A DNA stretch of 41,221 bases, from contig JAFEDY010000025.1 of NCBI GenBank assembly GCA_018241405.1, positions 1 to 41,221 of the forward strand, read 5' to 3'. The DNA comes from Pseudomonadota bacterium. Lineage in GTDB: Bacteria; Pseudomonadota; Gammaproteobacteria; Burkholderiales; Burkholderiaceae_C. The notes beneath the pieces were generated by a model. That model ran no database searches. It was given only the letters and a program-made list of their open reading frames with translations, and was not told the DNA's origin. The translations under genes and the position numbers were made by a program. Shown here in pieces: positions 1 to 8,715 of the stretch (its first letter is position 1; each line of letters starts with the position of its first letter).

Positions 1-285
1 GACCAGGCCACGCAGCAGAACGCCGCGCTGGTGGAGGAAATGGCCGCCGCCGCCAGCAGCCTCAGCACGCAGGCGACGCAGCTCGTGCAGGCCGTGGCCG
101 TATTCAAACTCGCGGGCCATACGGGCACAGCCATGCCCCAGACCCACCAGGCTCAGCCGCCGAAAACTCCGGCGTCCATGCCCTTTTCGCCCCACGTCAG
201 ACTACGCCCCACCCCTCCCACCAAGACCCCCACCGCAACAGCACTGGCAGCACGAAGCGACGAAAACGGCTGGGAAAGCTTCTGA
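1..285 (+). CDS. Methyl-accepting chemotaxis protein, C-terminal end (5' partial)
   Basis: The reading frame is open from base 1 and stops with TGA at 283-285, so only the last 94 residues of a chemoreceptor are in the window. They begin with [13 protein letters not shown], the end of the MCP signalling coiled coil, and continue with a [12 protein letters not shown] stretch nearly identical to the same part of the complete receptor at 1122-2891. A Pro/Thr/Ala-rich flexible linker then leads to the C-terminal residues GWESF. In well-studied receptors a terminal pentapeptide of type xWxxF (NWETF in E. coli Tar/Tsr) tethers the methyltransferase CheR and the methylesterase CheB, so this is probably an adaptation-competent, high-abundance type receptor. 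The ligand domain lies outside the window and nothing can be said about what it senses. Confidence 0.93.
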   Translation, partial: DQATQQNAALVEEMAAAASSLSTQATQLVQAVAVFKLAGHTGTAMPQTHQAQPPKTPASMPFSPHVRLRPTPPTKTPTATALAARSDENGWESF

Positions 286-354
286 GGCGTCGCTTGAATG
301 GACGTCTGTAGCAGCTGCGGTTCGCGAAAACCCCATTGCCCACTCCATGGGCAT

Positions 355-386
355 GACCGACCATAAAAAGACGGTCGTTCTTTTTT
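355..386 (+). terminator. Probable rho-independent terminator after the first chemoreceptor gene
   Basis: GACCGACC at 355-362 pairs with GGTCGTTC at 373-380 (seven of eight positions) around a 10-nt loop and is followed directly by six T (381-386). It lies 70 nt behind the MCP stop codon. It ends only 8 nt before the start codon of the next gene, so it could also act as an attenuator or as a protein-binding palindrome. Confidence 0.5.
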
Positions 387-393
387 ATTGCAT

Positions 394-996
394 ATGCTTC
401 TTACACGTCGTCGCGCCCTGCAATGGGGTGCCTGGGGCCTTCCTTTGGCCCATGTGCGGCCTACCTTGGCCGCCACACAACCGCTTGTCCTGAGTGGCGT
501 GGCATTCGAGCCCCAGGTTCAGCTACAAGGCCGGCGGCTCCTTCTCAATGGTGCCGGCGTGCGCTACAAGGCCGTCTTCAAGGTGTATGCCGCGGGCCTG
601 TACCTCGAACAGAAGGCCTCGACACCAGCCGAAGTACAGGATCAGAGCGGCCCCAAGCGCATACGCGTGGCAATGCTGCGCGACATCAACTCCGCCGAGC
701 TGGGCAAGCTGTTCTCGCGCGGCATGGAGGACAACATGGACAAGACCGCCTTTACCCAGCTGATACCGGGCGTGCTGCGCATGAGCCAGATCTTCTCGGA
801 TCACAAAAGACTGCTGGCGGGCGAAGAATTCACCGTGGATCTCATCCCCGGCACGGGGGTGCAGGTCTCCGTCAAGGGCATCCCGCAGGGCGAACCGATT
901 CGCGAACCGGCCTTCTTCAGCGCCCTGCTGGGCATCTGGCTGGGTCCGCAACCCGCGGACTGGAACCTCAGGAACGCGCTGCTAGGCAAGGAGTGA
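394..996 (+). CDS. Secreted chalcone-isomerase-like domain protein
   Basis: A 200-residue protein. The N-terminus MLLTRRRALQWGAWG, followed by a hydrophobic stretch to about residue 28, looks like an export signal with a twin-arginine flavour. The mature part (LSGVAFEPQVQLQGRRL, VYAAGLYLEQKA, IRVAMLRDINSAELGKLF, GTGVQVSVKGIPQGEPI) matches the bacterial chalcone isomerase-like family, periplasmic proteins of unknown chemistry common in beta- and gammaproteobacteria; enzymatic chalcone isomerisation is not implied. The ATG at 394 is chosen over the in-frame TTG at 388 because it begins right at the signal peptide. No convincing Shine-Dalgarno sequence precedes either start. The gene sits between two chemoreceptor genes, after one candidate terminator (355-386) and before another (1069-1095), so it probably forms its own transcription unit. 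Confidence 0.8.
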   Translation: MLLTRRRALQWGAWGLPLAHVRPTLAATQPLVLSGVAFEPQVQLQGRRLLLNGAGVRYKAVFKVYAAGLYLEQKASTPAEVQDQSGPKRIRVAMLRDINSAELGKLFSRGMEDNMDKTAFTQLIPGVLRMSQIFSDHKRLLAGEEFTVDLIPGTGVQVSVKGIPQGEPIREPAFFSALLGIWLGPQPADWNLRNALLGKE

Positions 997-1068
997 CGCA
1001 GTCCCATCCAAAACGTACTTAAAAACAGCCCTGCATGGCCCTTGCGCATGCCGTTATGTCCAGAAAAT

Positions 1069-1095
1069 AATGTCACACTTCATATGACATTTTTT
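1069..1095 (+). terminator. Probable terminator after the chalcone-isomerase-like gene
   Basis: AATGTCA (1069-1075) and TGACATT (1085-1091) form a perfect 7-bp stem around a 9-nt loop. A run of five T (1091-1095) overlaps and follows the stem. It lies between the stop at 996 and the chemoreceptor start at 1122. The stem is AT-rich, so it is either a weak terminator or an operator. Confidence 0.5.
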
Positions 1096-1121
1096 ACAAT
1101 TGGTATGAACAAGGCGCACAC

Positions 1122-2891
1122 ATGCAACTCAACTCCATCAAGGTAGGCACGCGGCTGGCCCTGTCCTTTGGACTGGTTCTGCTCATCACGGTTGTCATTG
1201 CCGGCACGGGTTTGTGGGCTCTGCAAGACCTCTCAAGCACCACTCGGCAGTTGACCAGCACCGACAACGAACGCCTGAGAGCCGCCGTGCAATGGCGCCA
1301 GGGCATAGACCAGAACTGGATACGCACGCGCGCTGCCCTGCTGGACCAAGGCACCGGCCACCTGGCGAGCTGGCAGGCGGAGATGGACCAGACATCCAGG
1401 GGCGTGGACGCCGCGCGCAAGGTGGTGGAGCGGCTGGTGCAGTCCGATGAGGGGCGCCGCATGCTTGCCGACATCGACAAGGCCCGTGAGGCCTACCGCT
1501 CGCCGCGCGCCAACCTGTTCAAGCGCAAAGCCGCCGGAGAAGAGGTGGCGCCCCTGGTGGATGGCCAGCTCAAGCCCCTGTCCGATGCCTATATCCAAGC
1601 CCTCATGGCGCTGGAAGAGCGCCAGCTGATGCTGTACGAACAGACCCGTGACCAGGCGGTCGCAGAGGCCTCTCGGGGGCGCACGATCCTCATCGCCGCC
1701 GCGGTGCTGGCACTGCTGCTGGGCGCGGGTGCGGCCCTGGCGCTGAGCCGCTCCATCACGGCGCCGCTGCGCTTCGCCGTGCGCCGCGCCGGCCAGATTG
1801 CCGCGGGCGACCTGACCCAGGCCATCGAAGTCCGTGGCCGCGACGAGGCCGCGGCGCTGATGGAGGCGCTGCGCCACATGCGGGACAACCTGGGCCAGGT
1901 AGTGGCCGGCGTACGCGCCAATGCCGAGAGCGTGGCCACGGCCAGCAGCCAGATCGCCCAGGGCAACCACGACCTGTCGGCGCGCACCGAATCCCAGGCC
2001 AGCGCGCTGGAAGAAACCGCCGCCTCCATGGAGCAGCTGGGCGCCACCGTGCGCCAGAACGCCGACAACGCCGCCCAGGCCAACCAGCTGGCCATGAGCG
2101 CCAGCACCGTGGCCGTGCAGGGCGGCGAGGTGGTGGCCGAGGTGGTGGACACCATGCGTGGCATCAACGACGCCAGCCGCAAGATCGCCGACATCATCGG
2201 CGTGATCGACGGCATCGCCTTCCAGACCAACATCCTGGCGCTGAACGCCGCCGTGGAGGCGGCCCGCGCCGGCGAGCAGGGCCGCGGCTTTGCCGTGGTC
2301 GCTGGCGAGGTACGCAACCTGGCCGGCCGCAGCGCCGATGCGGCCAAGGAGATCAAGCAGCTCATCACCGACAGCGTGCAGCGCGTGGAGCAGGGTTCGC
2401 AGCTCGTAGACAAGGCCGGCAGCACCATGACCGAGGTGGTGACCGCCATCCGCCGCGTCACCGACATCATGGGCGAGATCAGCGCCGCCAGCCGCGAGCA
2501 GGCAAGCGGCGTGGCCCAGGTGGGCGAGGCCGTCATGCAGATGGACCAGGCCACGCAGCAGAATGCGGCGCTGGTGGAGGAAAGCTCGGCCGCCGCCGCC
2601 AGCCTGAATACCCAGGCCGCGCAGCTCGTGCAGGCCGTGGCCGTGTTCAAGCTGGCGGGGCCTGCGGAATTGGCGAGCGCGACCGCCCCTCAGCGGGCCA
2701 TGGCACCGCCATCGGCCACCATCGGCATGCCCGCCAGGCCACGCGCAACACCCAGGCCCCACGGCGCAGCGCGGTCGTGGACGGCTGGCTCCACCGGAGC
2801 CGCCACGCCGTCGGCACCCGCCAAGGCCTCCCCTGCCCATGCCAGCGCCCTGGCGGCACGGGGCAGCGACGACGACTGGGAGAGCTTCTAA
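1122..2891 (+). CDS. Methyl-accepting chemotaxis protein (complete, 589 aa)
   Basis: Transmembrane chemoreceptor that controls the CheA kinase through CheW. The layout is classical: first membrane helix at residues 12-33, a periplasmic four-helix-bundle-type sensor of about 150 residues, second membrane helix at about 187-211, a HAMP linker (about 210-262, [20 protein letters not shown]), and the long signalling coiled coil. The hairpin tip [20 protein letters not shown] is near residues 366-385, followed by [15 protein letters not shown]. Methylation-type helices with Glu/Gln pairs flank the tip. A Pro/Ala-rich linker of about 70 residues ends in DWESF, a CheR/CheB-tethering pentapeptide like that of the partial receptor at 1-285. 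The two receptors are close paralogues in the signalling domain (compare 1-120 with 2545-2660) and differ in the linker. The ligand cannot be inferred. The start ATG at 1122 directly precedes the basic N-terminus and first helix. Confidence 0.96.
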   Translation: MQLNSIKVGTRLALSFGLVLLITVVIAGTGLWALQDLSSTTRQLTSTDNERLRAAVQWRQGIDQNWIRTRAALLDQGTGHLASWQAEMDQTSRGVDAARKVVERLVQSDEGRRMLADIDKAREAYRSPRANLFKRKAAGEEVAPLVDGQLKPLSDAYIQALMALEERQLMLYEQTRDQAVAEASRGRTILIAAAVLALLLGAGAALALSRSITAPLRFAVRRAGQIAAGDLTQAIEVRGRDEAAALMEALRHMRDNLGQVVAGVRANAESVATASSQIAQGNHDLSARTESQASALEETAASMEQLGATVRQNADNAAQANQLAMSASTVAVQGGEVVAEVVDTMRGINDASRKIADIIGVIDGIAFQTNILALNAAVEAARAGEQGRGFAVVAGEVRNLAGRSADAAKEIKQLITDSVQRVEQGSQLVDKAGSTMTEVVTAIRRVTDIMGEISAASREQASGVAQVGEAVMQMDQATQQNAALVEESSAAAASLNTQAAQLVQAVAVFKLAGPAELASATAPQRAMAPPSATIGMPARPRATPRPHGAARSWTAGSTGAATPSAPAKASPAHASALAARGSDDDWESF

Positions 2892-2897
2892 TACCCG

Positions 2898-3662
2898 TTA
2901 CCCGCCTGCTGACACACGGCTGCGCGGCCCCGCCGCCGCGGCAGGCAGCAGGTCGTGCAGGGTGTCAATGAAGCCATCCGCATCCACGGCCCGCACCGGC
3001 TGGCCGTGGTTGTAGCCATAGGTCACCAGCACCACGGGGCAGCCCGCGGCGCGCGCGGCCTGGGCGTCGTTGCTGGAATCGCCAATCATCAGCGTGCGCG
3101 CCGGCAGCGTGCCCAGCGCCGCGCAGGTCTTCAGCAGCGGCAGCGGATCGGGCTTCTTGCACGCAAAGGCGTCGCCGCCGAACACATGGCCGAAGAAACC
3201 GTCCAGCCCCTTGGCACGCAACAGCGGCAGGGCAAAGGCCGTGGGCTTGTTGGTCAGGCAGGCCAGTGTTAGGCCGGCGCGGCGCAACGTGTCCAGCCCC
3301 TCGCGCACGCCGGGGTACACGCGTGCAAACTGGCCGTTGATGGCCAGGTAGTGGTGCTGGTAGCGCTCCCAGGCGCGCGGGTACAGCGCCTCCACTTTTG
3401 CTTTTATTTCAATAGCTGTTTGCGCCTGTTCAGTATGGCCTAGAACGTGATTCAGCACCAAACGCAGCAGATGCTCGGAGCCCTTGCCCACCATGGTCTC
3501 AATCTGCGCAGCGGCTATGGCCGGCAGCCCCAGATCGTGCAACATGCGGTTGAGGGCCTCGGCAAAGTCGCCCAGCGTGTCCACCATGGTGCCGTCCAGA
3601 TCCACGATGGCGGCATCGGCGCGCGCCAACAGCGCGGCCAGGGGAGGTTGCTCGATCAGCAT
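2898..3662 (-). CDS. gph: Phosphoglycolate phosphatase (HAD family)
   Basis: Hydrolyses 2-phosphoglycolate, a product of oxidative DNA-damage repair, to glycolate in the cytoplasm. The 254-residue protein has all HAD motifs: nucleophile motif DLDGT (D21, D23), motif II in LACLTNKP, the lysine region KKPDPLPLL, and the acidic motif GDSSNDAQAARAAG. The length fits the family (about 220-250), with a modest excess explained by residues 77-91 (TEQAQTAIEIKAKVE). That segment is encoded by a low-GC palindromic repeat (3395-3445) and replaces what is normally a short loop in the cap domain. The ATG at 3660-3662 is the only sensible start. rpe lies upstream on the same strand, but a small opposite-strand gene separates them. 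Malate synthase G, which uses the other glycolate-derived C2 unit, lies far away in the window. Confidence 0.93.
   Translation of the reverse strand: MLIEQPPLAALLARADAAIVDLDGTMVDTLGDFAEALNRMLHDLGLPAIAAAQIETMVGKGSEHLLRLVLNHVLGHTEQAQTAIEIKAKVEALYPRAWERYQHHYLAINGQFARVYPGVREGLDTLRRAGLTLACLTNKPTAFALPLLRAKGLDGFFGHVFGGDAFACKKPDPLPLLKTCAALGTLPARTLMIGDSSNDAQAARAAGCPVVLVTYGYNHGQPVRAVDADGFIDTLHDLLPAAAAGPRSRVSAGG
3395..3445 (+). repeat. AT-rich palindromic element copy inside gph
   Basis: A low-GC patch within a GC-rich gene. The core AATAGCTGTTTGCGCCTG (3411-3428) matches the core of the other copies in the window (thiL, cinA, PIN gene, rRNA methyltransferase gene, rpoN, and behind glcB). It lies antisense to gph and keeps the frame open, encoding residues about 77-91 of the phosphatase. 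Confidence 0.55.
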
Positions 3663-3771
3663 TGAAGCGTCCTTGTTCTACCTGCAAAGCGCGCGCAGTG
3701 TAATGCCCTTGTCCGTCCCGTCCGACACGCCTGCCCGCCCGGCGCGGACAGACGCGCCGCGTGCCGCCGTC

Positions 3772-3777
3772 TATGCT
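3772..3777 (+). promoter_or_regulatory. Candidate -10 box for the small secreted protein gene
   Basis: TATGCT lies 40 nt before the ATG at 3817. No good -35 hexamer is visible at the normal distance. The leader then contains CACAC-TTTCT-GTGTG (3791-3805), a small hairpin ending directly against the GGAGG ribosome binding site (3806-3810). Confidence 0.35.
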
Positions 3778-3816
3778 GAGGGTTTTTTCGCACACTTTCT
3801 GTGTGGGAGGTATTCC

Positions 3817-4191
3817 ATGCGCCTTCTCCATGCCGCCCTGCTTGCACCCGCCGCCCTGCTGCTGTGCTCCGCCGTGCAGGCGGCGCCCAACGCCCATCAG
3901 CAATACCTGGCGGACCGCGCCGCCTGTGCCAGCGGTCCGGCCGCCGACCGCGCCGCCTGCATCCGCGAGGCCGGCGCCGCGGCCCAGGCCGCACGCCAGG
4001 GCGGGCTGACCACGGCCAGCGCCAGCACCTACGAGCACAACGCCCTGGCGCGCTGCGATGTGTTCAAGAACCCCGAGGACAAGTCCGACTGCGTTGCACG
4101 CATGGGCAGCAAGGCCAGCGTGCAGGGCTCGGTCGATGGCGGCGGAATACTGCGCGAGTCGGTGCGGACCTACACCGTCCCGGCCAAATAG
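3817..4191 (+). CDS. Small secreted protein with four cysteines, unknown function
   Basis: A 124-residue protein with a clear Sec signal peptide (MRLLHAALLAPAALLLCSAVQA, cleavage expected before APNAHQ). The mature part has four cysteines in two pairs (DRAACASG/DRAACIRE and LARCDVF/KSDCVAR) with Asp/Arg-rich surroundings, suggesting two disulfides in the periplasm. I do not recognise a named family; proteins of this type are generally listed as hypothetical. The start at 3817 is supported by GGGAGG (3805-3810), 6 nt upstream, and by the signal peptide. It converges on rpe, with only 8 nt between the two stop codons, and stands alone between gph and rpe, which are on the other strand. Confidence 0.8.
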   Translation: MRLLHAALLAPAALLLCSAVQAAPNAHQQYLADRAACASGPAADRAACIREAGAAAQAARQGGLTTASASTYEHNALARCDVFKNPEDKSDCVARMGSKASVQGSVDGGGILRESVRTYTVPAK

Positions 4192-4199
4192 TCAGCCGA

Positions 4200-4880
4200 T
4201 CAGGCCAGCGCCGCGCGCATGGCGTCTATGACGGCCTTGTAGTCGCTCTTGCCAAAGATGGCGCTGCCCGCCACGAAGGTGTCGGCGCCGGCGTCGGCCA
4301 CGCGGCGGATGTTGTCGGTCTTGATGCCGCCGTCCACCTCCAGGCGTATGTCCTTGCCCGAGGCTTCGATACGCTTCCTGGCCGCTTCCACCTTGCGCAG
4401 CGTGCTATCAATAAAGCTTTGGCCGCCAAAGCCGGGGTTGACGCTCATGAGCAGGATCAGGTCGAGGTCCTCGATCACCCAGTCCAGCACATCGAGCGGC
4501 ATGGCGGGGTTGAAGGTCAGGCCGGCCTGGCAGCCGCGCGCCTTGATGGCCTGGATGCTGCGGTGCACATGGCTGCTGGCGTCGGGGTGGAAGCTGATCA
4601 GGTCGGCGCCGGCCTGCGCGAAGGCCTCGGCCAGCGCGTCCACGGGCTGCACCATGAGGTGCACGTCGATGGGCACGGGGCGGCCGTCGGGCGTGACGGC
4701 GTGGGGCTTCAAGGCCTGGCAGACCATGGGGCCGAAGGTCAGGTTGGGCACATAGTGGTTGTCCATCACGTCGAAGTGGATCCAGTCGGCGCCGGCGGCG
4801 ACGACGTTGCGCACTTCCTCGCCCAGGCGGGCAAAGTCGGCAGACAGGATGGAGGGGGCGATGCGGTAGGTGCGGCTCAT
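4200..4880 (-). CDS. rpe: Ribulose-phosphate 3-epimerase
   Basis: Interconverts D-ribulose 5-phosphate and D-xylulose 5-phosphate in the pentose phosphate and Calvin cycles. The 226-residue TIM-barrel protein has the family signatures [16 protein letters not shown] near the N-terminus, [17 protein letters not shown] (metal-binding His/Asp), DVHLMV, the [10 protein letters not shown] loop and LEVDGGI near the C-terminus. Length is normal. The ATG at 4878-4880 faces apaG across 42 bp, so both promoters must lie in that short divergent gap. The bases coding for SFIDST (around 4405-4425) are unusually AT-rich and resemble one end of the palindromic repeat seen elsewhere, but conserved catalytic-loop residues are not disturbed. 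Confidence 0.97.
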   Translation of the reverse strand: MSRTYRIAPSILSADFARLGEEVRNVVAAGADWIHFDVMDNHYVPNLTFGPMVCQALKPHAVTPDGRPVPIDVHLMVQPVDALAEAFAQAGADLISFHPDASSHVHRSIQAIKARGCQAGLTFNPAMPLDVLDWVIEDLDLILLMSVNPGFGGQSFIDSTLRKVEAARKRIEASGKDIRLEVDGGIKTDNIRRVADAGADTFVAGSAIFGKSDYKAVIDAMRAALA

Positions 4881-4922
4881 GGGCGCGGATTGTCGCAGCT
4901 ACGGGAAGCTACCATTGGCGCC

Positions 4923-5330
4923 ATGCCCAAGTACGAATTCCAGGTCGAGGTGCAGCCCCAGTACCTGCCCGAGCAGTCCGCCCCCGACGAGGGCATGTAT
5001 GGCTTTGCCTACACCATCACGGTGACCAACACCGGCGCGGTGGCCGCGCAGCTGATCTCGCGCCACTGGATCATCTGCGACGCCAACGGCGACATGGAAG
5101 AGGTCAAGGGCCTGGGCGTGGTGGGCCAGCAGCCGCTGCTCAAGCCCGGAGAGGCCTTTCGCTACACCAGCGGCTGCCGCCTGCGCACGGCCAGCGGCAG
5201 CATGCATGGCAGCTACTTCTGCGTGGCCGAGGATGGCGAGCAGTTCAGCTGCCCCATCGCCCTGTTCATGCTCGAAGCCGGCGCGCAGGACGGCCAGGGC
5301 CAACCCGCATCCCCGCGGGTGCTGCATTGA
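4923..5330 (+). CDS. apaG: ApaG-domain protein (DUF525)
   Basis: A 135-residue protein with the complete ApaG beta-sandwich: YEFQVEVQPQYLPEQSAP, YAYTI-like strand YGFAYTITVTNTG, LISRHWIICDANG, VKGLGVVGQQPLLKPGEAF, Y-x-SGC-x-L and GSMHGSYFC. E. coli ApaG has been linked to cobalt/magnesium tolerance, but the biochemical role is poorly defined. The ATG at 4923 is the first start after rpe, its divergent neighbour. The stop TGA (5328-5330) overlaps the TTG start of the next gene, so the two are probably co-translated. The C-terminal extension after LFMLEAG is short and unstructured. Confidence 0.95.
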   Translation: MPKYEFQVEVQPQYLPEQSAPDEGMYGFAYTITVTNTGAVAAQLISRHWIICDANGDMEEVKGLGVVGQQPLLKPGEAFRYTSGCRLRTASGSMHGSYFCVAEDGEQFSCPIALFMLEAGAQDGQGQPASPRVLH

Positions 5331-7309
5331 GCCGCAGCACGCCGGACCTGGCGCAGCTGCTGGCCGACCTGGACCCCAAGGCGCCGCTGGCGCAGCGCCA
5401 CCTGCAGCTGCTCGCGCTGCTGGCCTGGGTCCGCGGCCATGAGCGCAAGGCAGAGGCCGCCACGGGCCGCGTGGCCCTGCTGGTGCAGGCGGCCGAGCAG
5501 TCGCCCGCCGTGCGGCTGCGCCTTGCGTCCTGGTGGGCGGCGCTGACGCGGCAGCTCGACATCACCACCCTGCTGGCCGACTTCGGCTTCGCGCAGCGCA
5601 CCTCCATGGCCAGCGAGCTGGCCGAGCGCATGCGCTACAAGCTGCTGCCCGTCAGCCCCGAGACGCAGGACGCGTCCGAGCTCTTCATGCTGGCCCTGCC
5701 GCACGAGCTCGATGCGCGCTGGCTGGCCGCGCTCGACGAGGAGCTGCTAGGCCGCCTGCTGGCCGTGCTGCTGCCCGCGCCAGGCGAAGGCGGCGCCAGC
5801 GACTGGCAGCGCGCGCTGCTGGACGCCATCACCTACTGCGCCGGGCAGATCCTGGCCACCGGCTTTGCGCCCGAGCTGCGCCTGCGCATGCGCGAGGAGG
5901 TGCGCGAGCAACAGCCCTTTCACGCCCTGCTGCGCGATGCCGAGAGCCTGCGCGTGGAGGTGCTGCATCCGCTGCGCACCGATGACCGCCTGCAGCACGC
6001 CGCGCAGGGCCTGCGCGAGCACCTGGACGCCTGCCGCGCCGCCGTCAATACCGTGTACGCGCATTTCGAGGACAACGGCATCTCGGTGGGGCTGGTGTTT
6101 CGCCTGCGCCAGCTGCGCGAGCGCATCCTGCGCGTGCGCGAGCTGCTCGACTGCCTGCTGTCGCCGCGCCCGGCCGTGGCCGCGGCGCAGCTCATGGCGC
6201 ACCTGGTCATCGTCGGGCGCGCGCGCCGCAGCGTGCGTGCGCTGGTGGCCACCAATTCGTCCCTGCTGGCCGCCAAGGTGGCCGAGCGCAGCGCCGAGAC
6301 CGGCGAGCACTACATCACCCGCACCGGCACCGAATACCTGGCCATGGTGCGCCAGGCCGCCGGCGGCGGCTTGGTCATGGCCTTCACCACGCTGGTCAAG
6401 TTCGGCCTGTACGCGCTGGCGCTGTCGGCCTTCTGGGGCGGCTTTGCGGCCGGCGTGAACTATGCCGTGAGCTTCGTACTCATCCAGCTGCTGCATTTCA
6501 CGGTGGCCACCAAGCAGCCGGCCATGACGGCGCCGGCCATGGCCGCCAAGCTCAAGGAGCTGGAGGACGACCAGGCCGTGGAATCCTTCGTGGACGAGGT
6601 CGCGCGCCTGGTGCGCTCACAGGTGGCGGCCGTGCTCGGCAACGTGCTGCTGGTGTTCCCCGGCGCGCTGGCGCTGGCGCTGCTCATCGCGCAGCTGTGG
6701 GGGCGGCCGGCCATCGATGCGCAGCACGCCAGGCACACGCTCGACTCGCTGCACCTGCTCGGCCCGTCGCTGTTGTTTGCGGCGTTGACCGGCGTGCTGC
6801 TGTTTGCCTCCAGCATCCTGGCGGGCTGGGTGGAGAACTGGTTCGTGCTGCACCGCCTTCACTCGGCCATCCGCTACAACCCGCGCATCACGGCCACGCT
6901 GGGCCGCGCGCGCGCCGCGCGCTGGGCGCGCTTTCTGCGCGGCAACATCTCGGGCCTGGCGGCCAATATCTCGCTGGGCTTCATGCTCGGGCTGGCGCCG
7001 GCCTTTGCCGCCTTCTTCGGCCTGGGGCTGGAGGTGCGCCACGTCACGCTGACCACGGGCCAGATCGGCGTGGCTGCCGCCACGCTGGGACTCGCGCTGC
7101 TGCACGAGCCGGCCTTCTGGTGGGCCGTGGCCCTGGTGCCGTTCAACGGTGCGCTCAACGTCATCGTCAGCTTCTATCTGGCGTTCCGCCTGGCACTGCG
7201 CGCGCACAACGTGGGCCGCGTGGACCGCAGGCGCATCTACCGCGCGCTGCGCCGGCGCTGGCGCCGCGCGCCGCTGGGGTTTTTCCTGCCGCCGCGGCGC
7301 AGCGTCTGA
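5327..7309 (+). CDS. Gcr-type 'site-specific recombinase' family membrane protein
   Basis: A 660-residue protein of the family that databases label site-specific recombinase (PF10136, gonococcal Gcr-like). The sequence does not look like a tyrosine or serine recombinase. A soluble N-terminal half of about 340 residues, rich in helices and arginines, is followed by several hydrophobic segments (about residues 345-390, 440-465, 480-505, 550-590 and 600-645), as in an inner-membrane protein. The assigned recombination function should be treated as unproven. The start is TTG at 5327, overlapping the apaG stop as TTGA; no ATG or GTG occurs in the first part of the frame, and the N-terminus MSRSTPDLAQLLADLDP fits. 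It is followed by a 143-bp gap before the antiporter gene. Confidence 0.82.
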   Translation: MSRSTPDLAQLLADLDPKAPLAQRHLQLLALLAWVRGHERKAEAATGRVALLVQAAEQSPAVRLRLASWWAALTRQLDITTLLADFGFAQRTSMASELAERMRYKLLPVSPETQDASELFMLALPHELDARWLAALDEELLGRLLAVLLPAPGEGGASDWQRALLDAITYCAGQILATGFAPELRLRMREEVREQQPFHALLRDAESLRVEVLHPLRTDDRLQHAAQGLREHLDACRAAVNTVYAHFEDNGISVGLVFRLRQLRERILRVRELLDCLLSPRPAVAAAQLMAHLVIVGRARRSVRALVATNSSLLAAKVAERSAETGEHYITRTGTEYLAMVRQAAGGGLVMAFTTLVKFGLYALALSAFWGGFAAGVNYAVSFVLIQLLHFTVATKQPAMTAPAMAAKLKELEDDQAVESFVDEVARLVRSQVAAVLGNVLLVFPGALALALLIAQLWGRPAIDAQHARHTLDSLHLLGPSLLFAALTGVLLFASSILAGWVENWFVLHRLHSAIRYNPRITATLGRARAARWARFLRGNISGLAANISLGFMLGLAPAFAAFFGLGLEVRHVTLTTGQIGVAAATLGLALLHEPAFWWAVALVPFNGALNVIVSFYLAFRLALRAHNVGRVDRRRIYRALRRRWRRAPLGFFLPPRRSV

Positions 7310-7452
7310 TAAGGTGACCCCGGCGCAGCTTGCGCAACACCGTCCTTCAGGGACCGTCCCATGGCCACCGGTACAGTCGGCGGCCCAACCCGAGCGCCGC
7401 GGCGCCGGCATCCAGCGGGCCCGTCCCGCTCGAGCGAAAAGGACAGACAACA

Positions 7453-8715
7453 ATGAATGAACTGACGAGCTTTTGGGCGCAGTGGCTGCGCCCATCAGCA
7501 GGGCTGCCCACGGTGCAGTGGGCACTGCTGCTGGCCGTGGCCTCGGTGGCGGGCTATCTGGTGCAACGCCATAGCGGCCTGCCCAAGGTGGTGGGTTATT
7601 CGCTGGTGGGCACCATCGTCGGCCTGGCGGGCTTCGAGGGCGCCGTCTGGCCGCTGCAGGGCATAGGGCTGTACCTGGTGGAGCTGGCCGTGGCCGTGGT
7701 GCTGTTCGAGGCCGGCGGGCGCATTCCGCTGCGCTGGTTCCGCCACAACCCCATGGTGCTGGTGCAGAGCATTGCCGAGTCGGCCCTGACCTACGGCGCC
7801 GTGTACTGGGTCATGCTGTGGCTCAACGTGCCGGCGCAGGCTGCCGCGCCCCTGGCCCTGGTGGCGCTGGCCGCCTCGCCCGCCGTGCTCACGCGCGTGG
7901 TGAGCGACACCCAAGCCGCCGGCCCGGTGACCGAGCGCGCCATCGTGCTGGCCACGCTGTCCTCGCTGTACGCGCTGACGCTGGGCAGCGCCCAGGCGGG
8001 CCTGATACAGCGCCCCGCCAGCGGCCTGCTGGGTCAGGTCTACCCGGTGCTGGTGGTGCTGGGCGTGTCCGTCGCCGTGGGGGCACTGCTGTCGCTGCTG
8101 ATGCGCCTGGCGCTGCGCGTGATGAGCCCGACCAGCGAGAACACCACCATCGTGCTGCTGGCGCTGATTGCCGCCAGCACGGCCGTCACGGCCCACATGG
8201 GCGGCTCGGCGCCGCTGGCCGCGCTTTTGGGCGGCATGCTGCTCAAGCACCTGCACCCTCGCCCCTGGGCCTGGCCGCGGCAGATGGGCACGGCCAGCTC
8301 GCTCTTGACCATGCTGATGTTCGTGCTCGTCTCCACCGTGGCGGCCCAGGGCCAGTGGAGCGCCCCCGTGGCCGGCAGCGTGCTGGCGTTGATCGTGGTG
8401 CGCCTCTCGGCCAAGGCCGTGGGCGTGGGCCTGGGCAATGTAGGCAGCGGCGCCAGCTGGCGCCAGGCGCTGTGGCTGGGCTGCGCCATGACACCCATGT
8501 CGGCCATTGCGCTGCTGGTGGCCTCGCAGTTCGTGCTGGCGTCGGGCGCCGAGGGCGCGCTCATCGCGCGCATCGCCCTGCCGGCCATCCTGGTCATGGA
8601 GGTGCTGGGCGCCGTGATCGCCGCCTATGCCATCTACCGCGCGGGAGAAAGCTCCAAGCCCTGGCTGGATCTGGGCAGCCGCAGCAACCGTGGAGAGTCC
8701 GGCCATGAGTCTTGA
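7453..8715 (+). CDS. Cation/proton antiporter (CPA-type Na+/H+ exchanger family)
   Basis: A 420-residue integral membrane protein with roughly 12 hydrophobic helices, beginning with [20 protein letters not shown]. Features such as [34 protein letters not shown] and the late segment [19 protein letters not shown] fit the sodium/proton exchanger fold of the CPA2 group. The exact ion is unknown. The family's usual potassium-efflux nucleotide-binding (TrkA-N) domain is absent. The ATG at 7453 is chosen because AAAGGA (7438-7443) precedes it at 9 nt and the upstream in-frame extension reads as low-complexity noise. The 3' end overlaps the start of the YbdK-type gene by 11 nt, suggesting translational coupling. 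Confidence 0.82.
   Translation: MNELTSFWAQWLRPSAGLPTVQWALLLAVASVAGYLVQRHSGLPKVVGYSLVGTIVGLAGFEGAVWPLQGIGLYLVELAVAVVLFEAGGRIPLRWFRHNPMVLVQSIAESALTYGAVYWVMLWLNVPAQAAAPLALVALAASPAVLTRVVSDTQAAGPVTERAIVLATLSSLYALTLGSAQAGLIQRPASGLLGQVYPVLVVLGVSVAVGALLSLLMRLALRVMSPTSENTTIVLLALIAASTAVTAHMGGSAPLAALLGGMLLKHLHPRPWAWPRQMGTASSLLTMLMFVLVSTVAAQGQWSAPVAGSVLALIVVRLSAKAVGVGLGNVGSGASWRQALWLGCAMTPMSAIALLVASQFVLASGAEGALIARIALPAILVMEVLGAVIAAYAIYRAGESSKPWLDLGSRSNRGESGHES

Noticed and set aside
4400..4428. Possible eighth palindromic element copy in rpe
   Set aside because: Only the left-end-like bases TGCTATCAATAAAGCTTTGG are present, in a codon-constrained catalytic loop. No inner hairpin or far arm is visible.
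5327..7309. Reading the Gcr-type protein as a true DNA recombinase
   Set aside because: No tyrosine or serine recombinase active-site pattern is visible, and the C-terminal half is membrane-spanning. Only the database family name suggests recombination.
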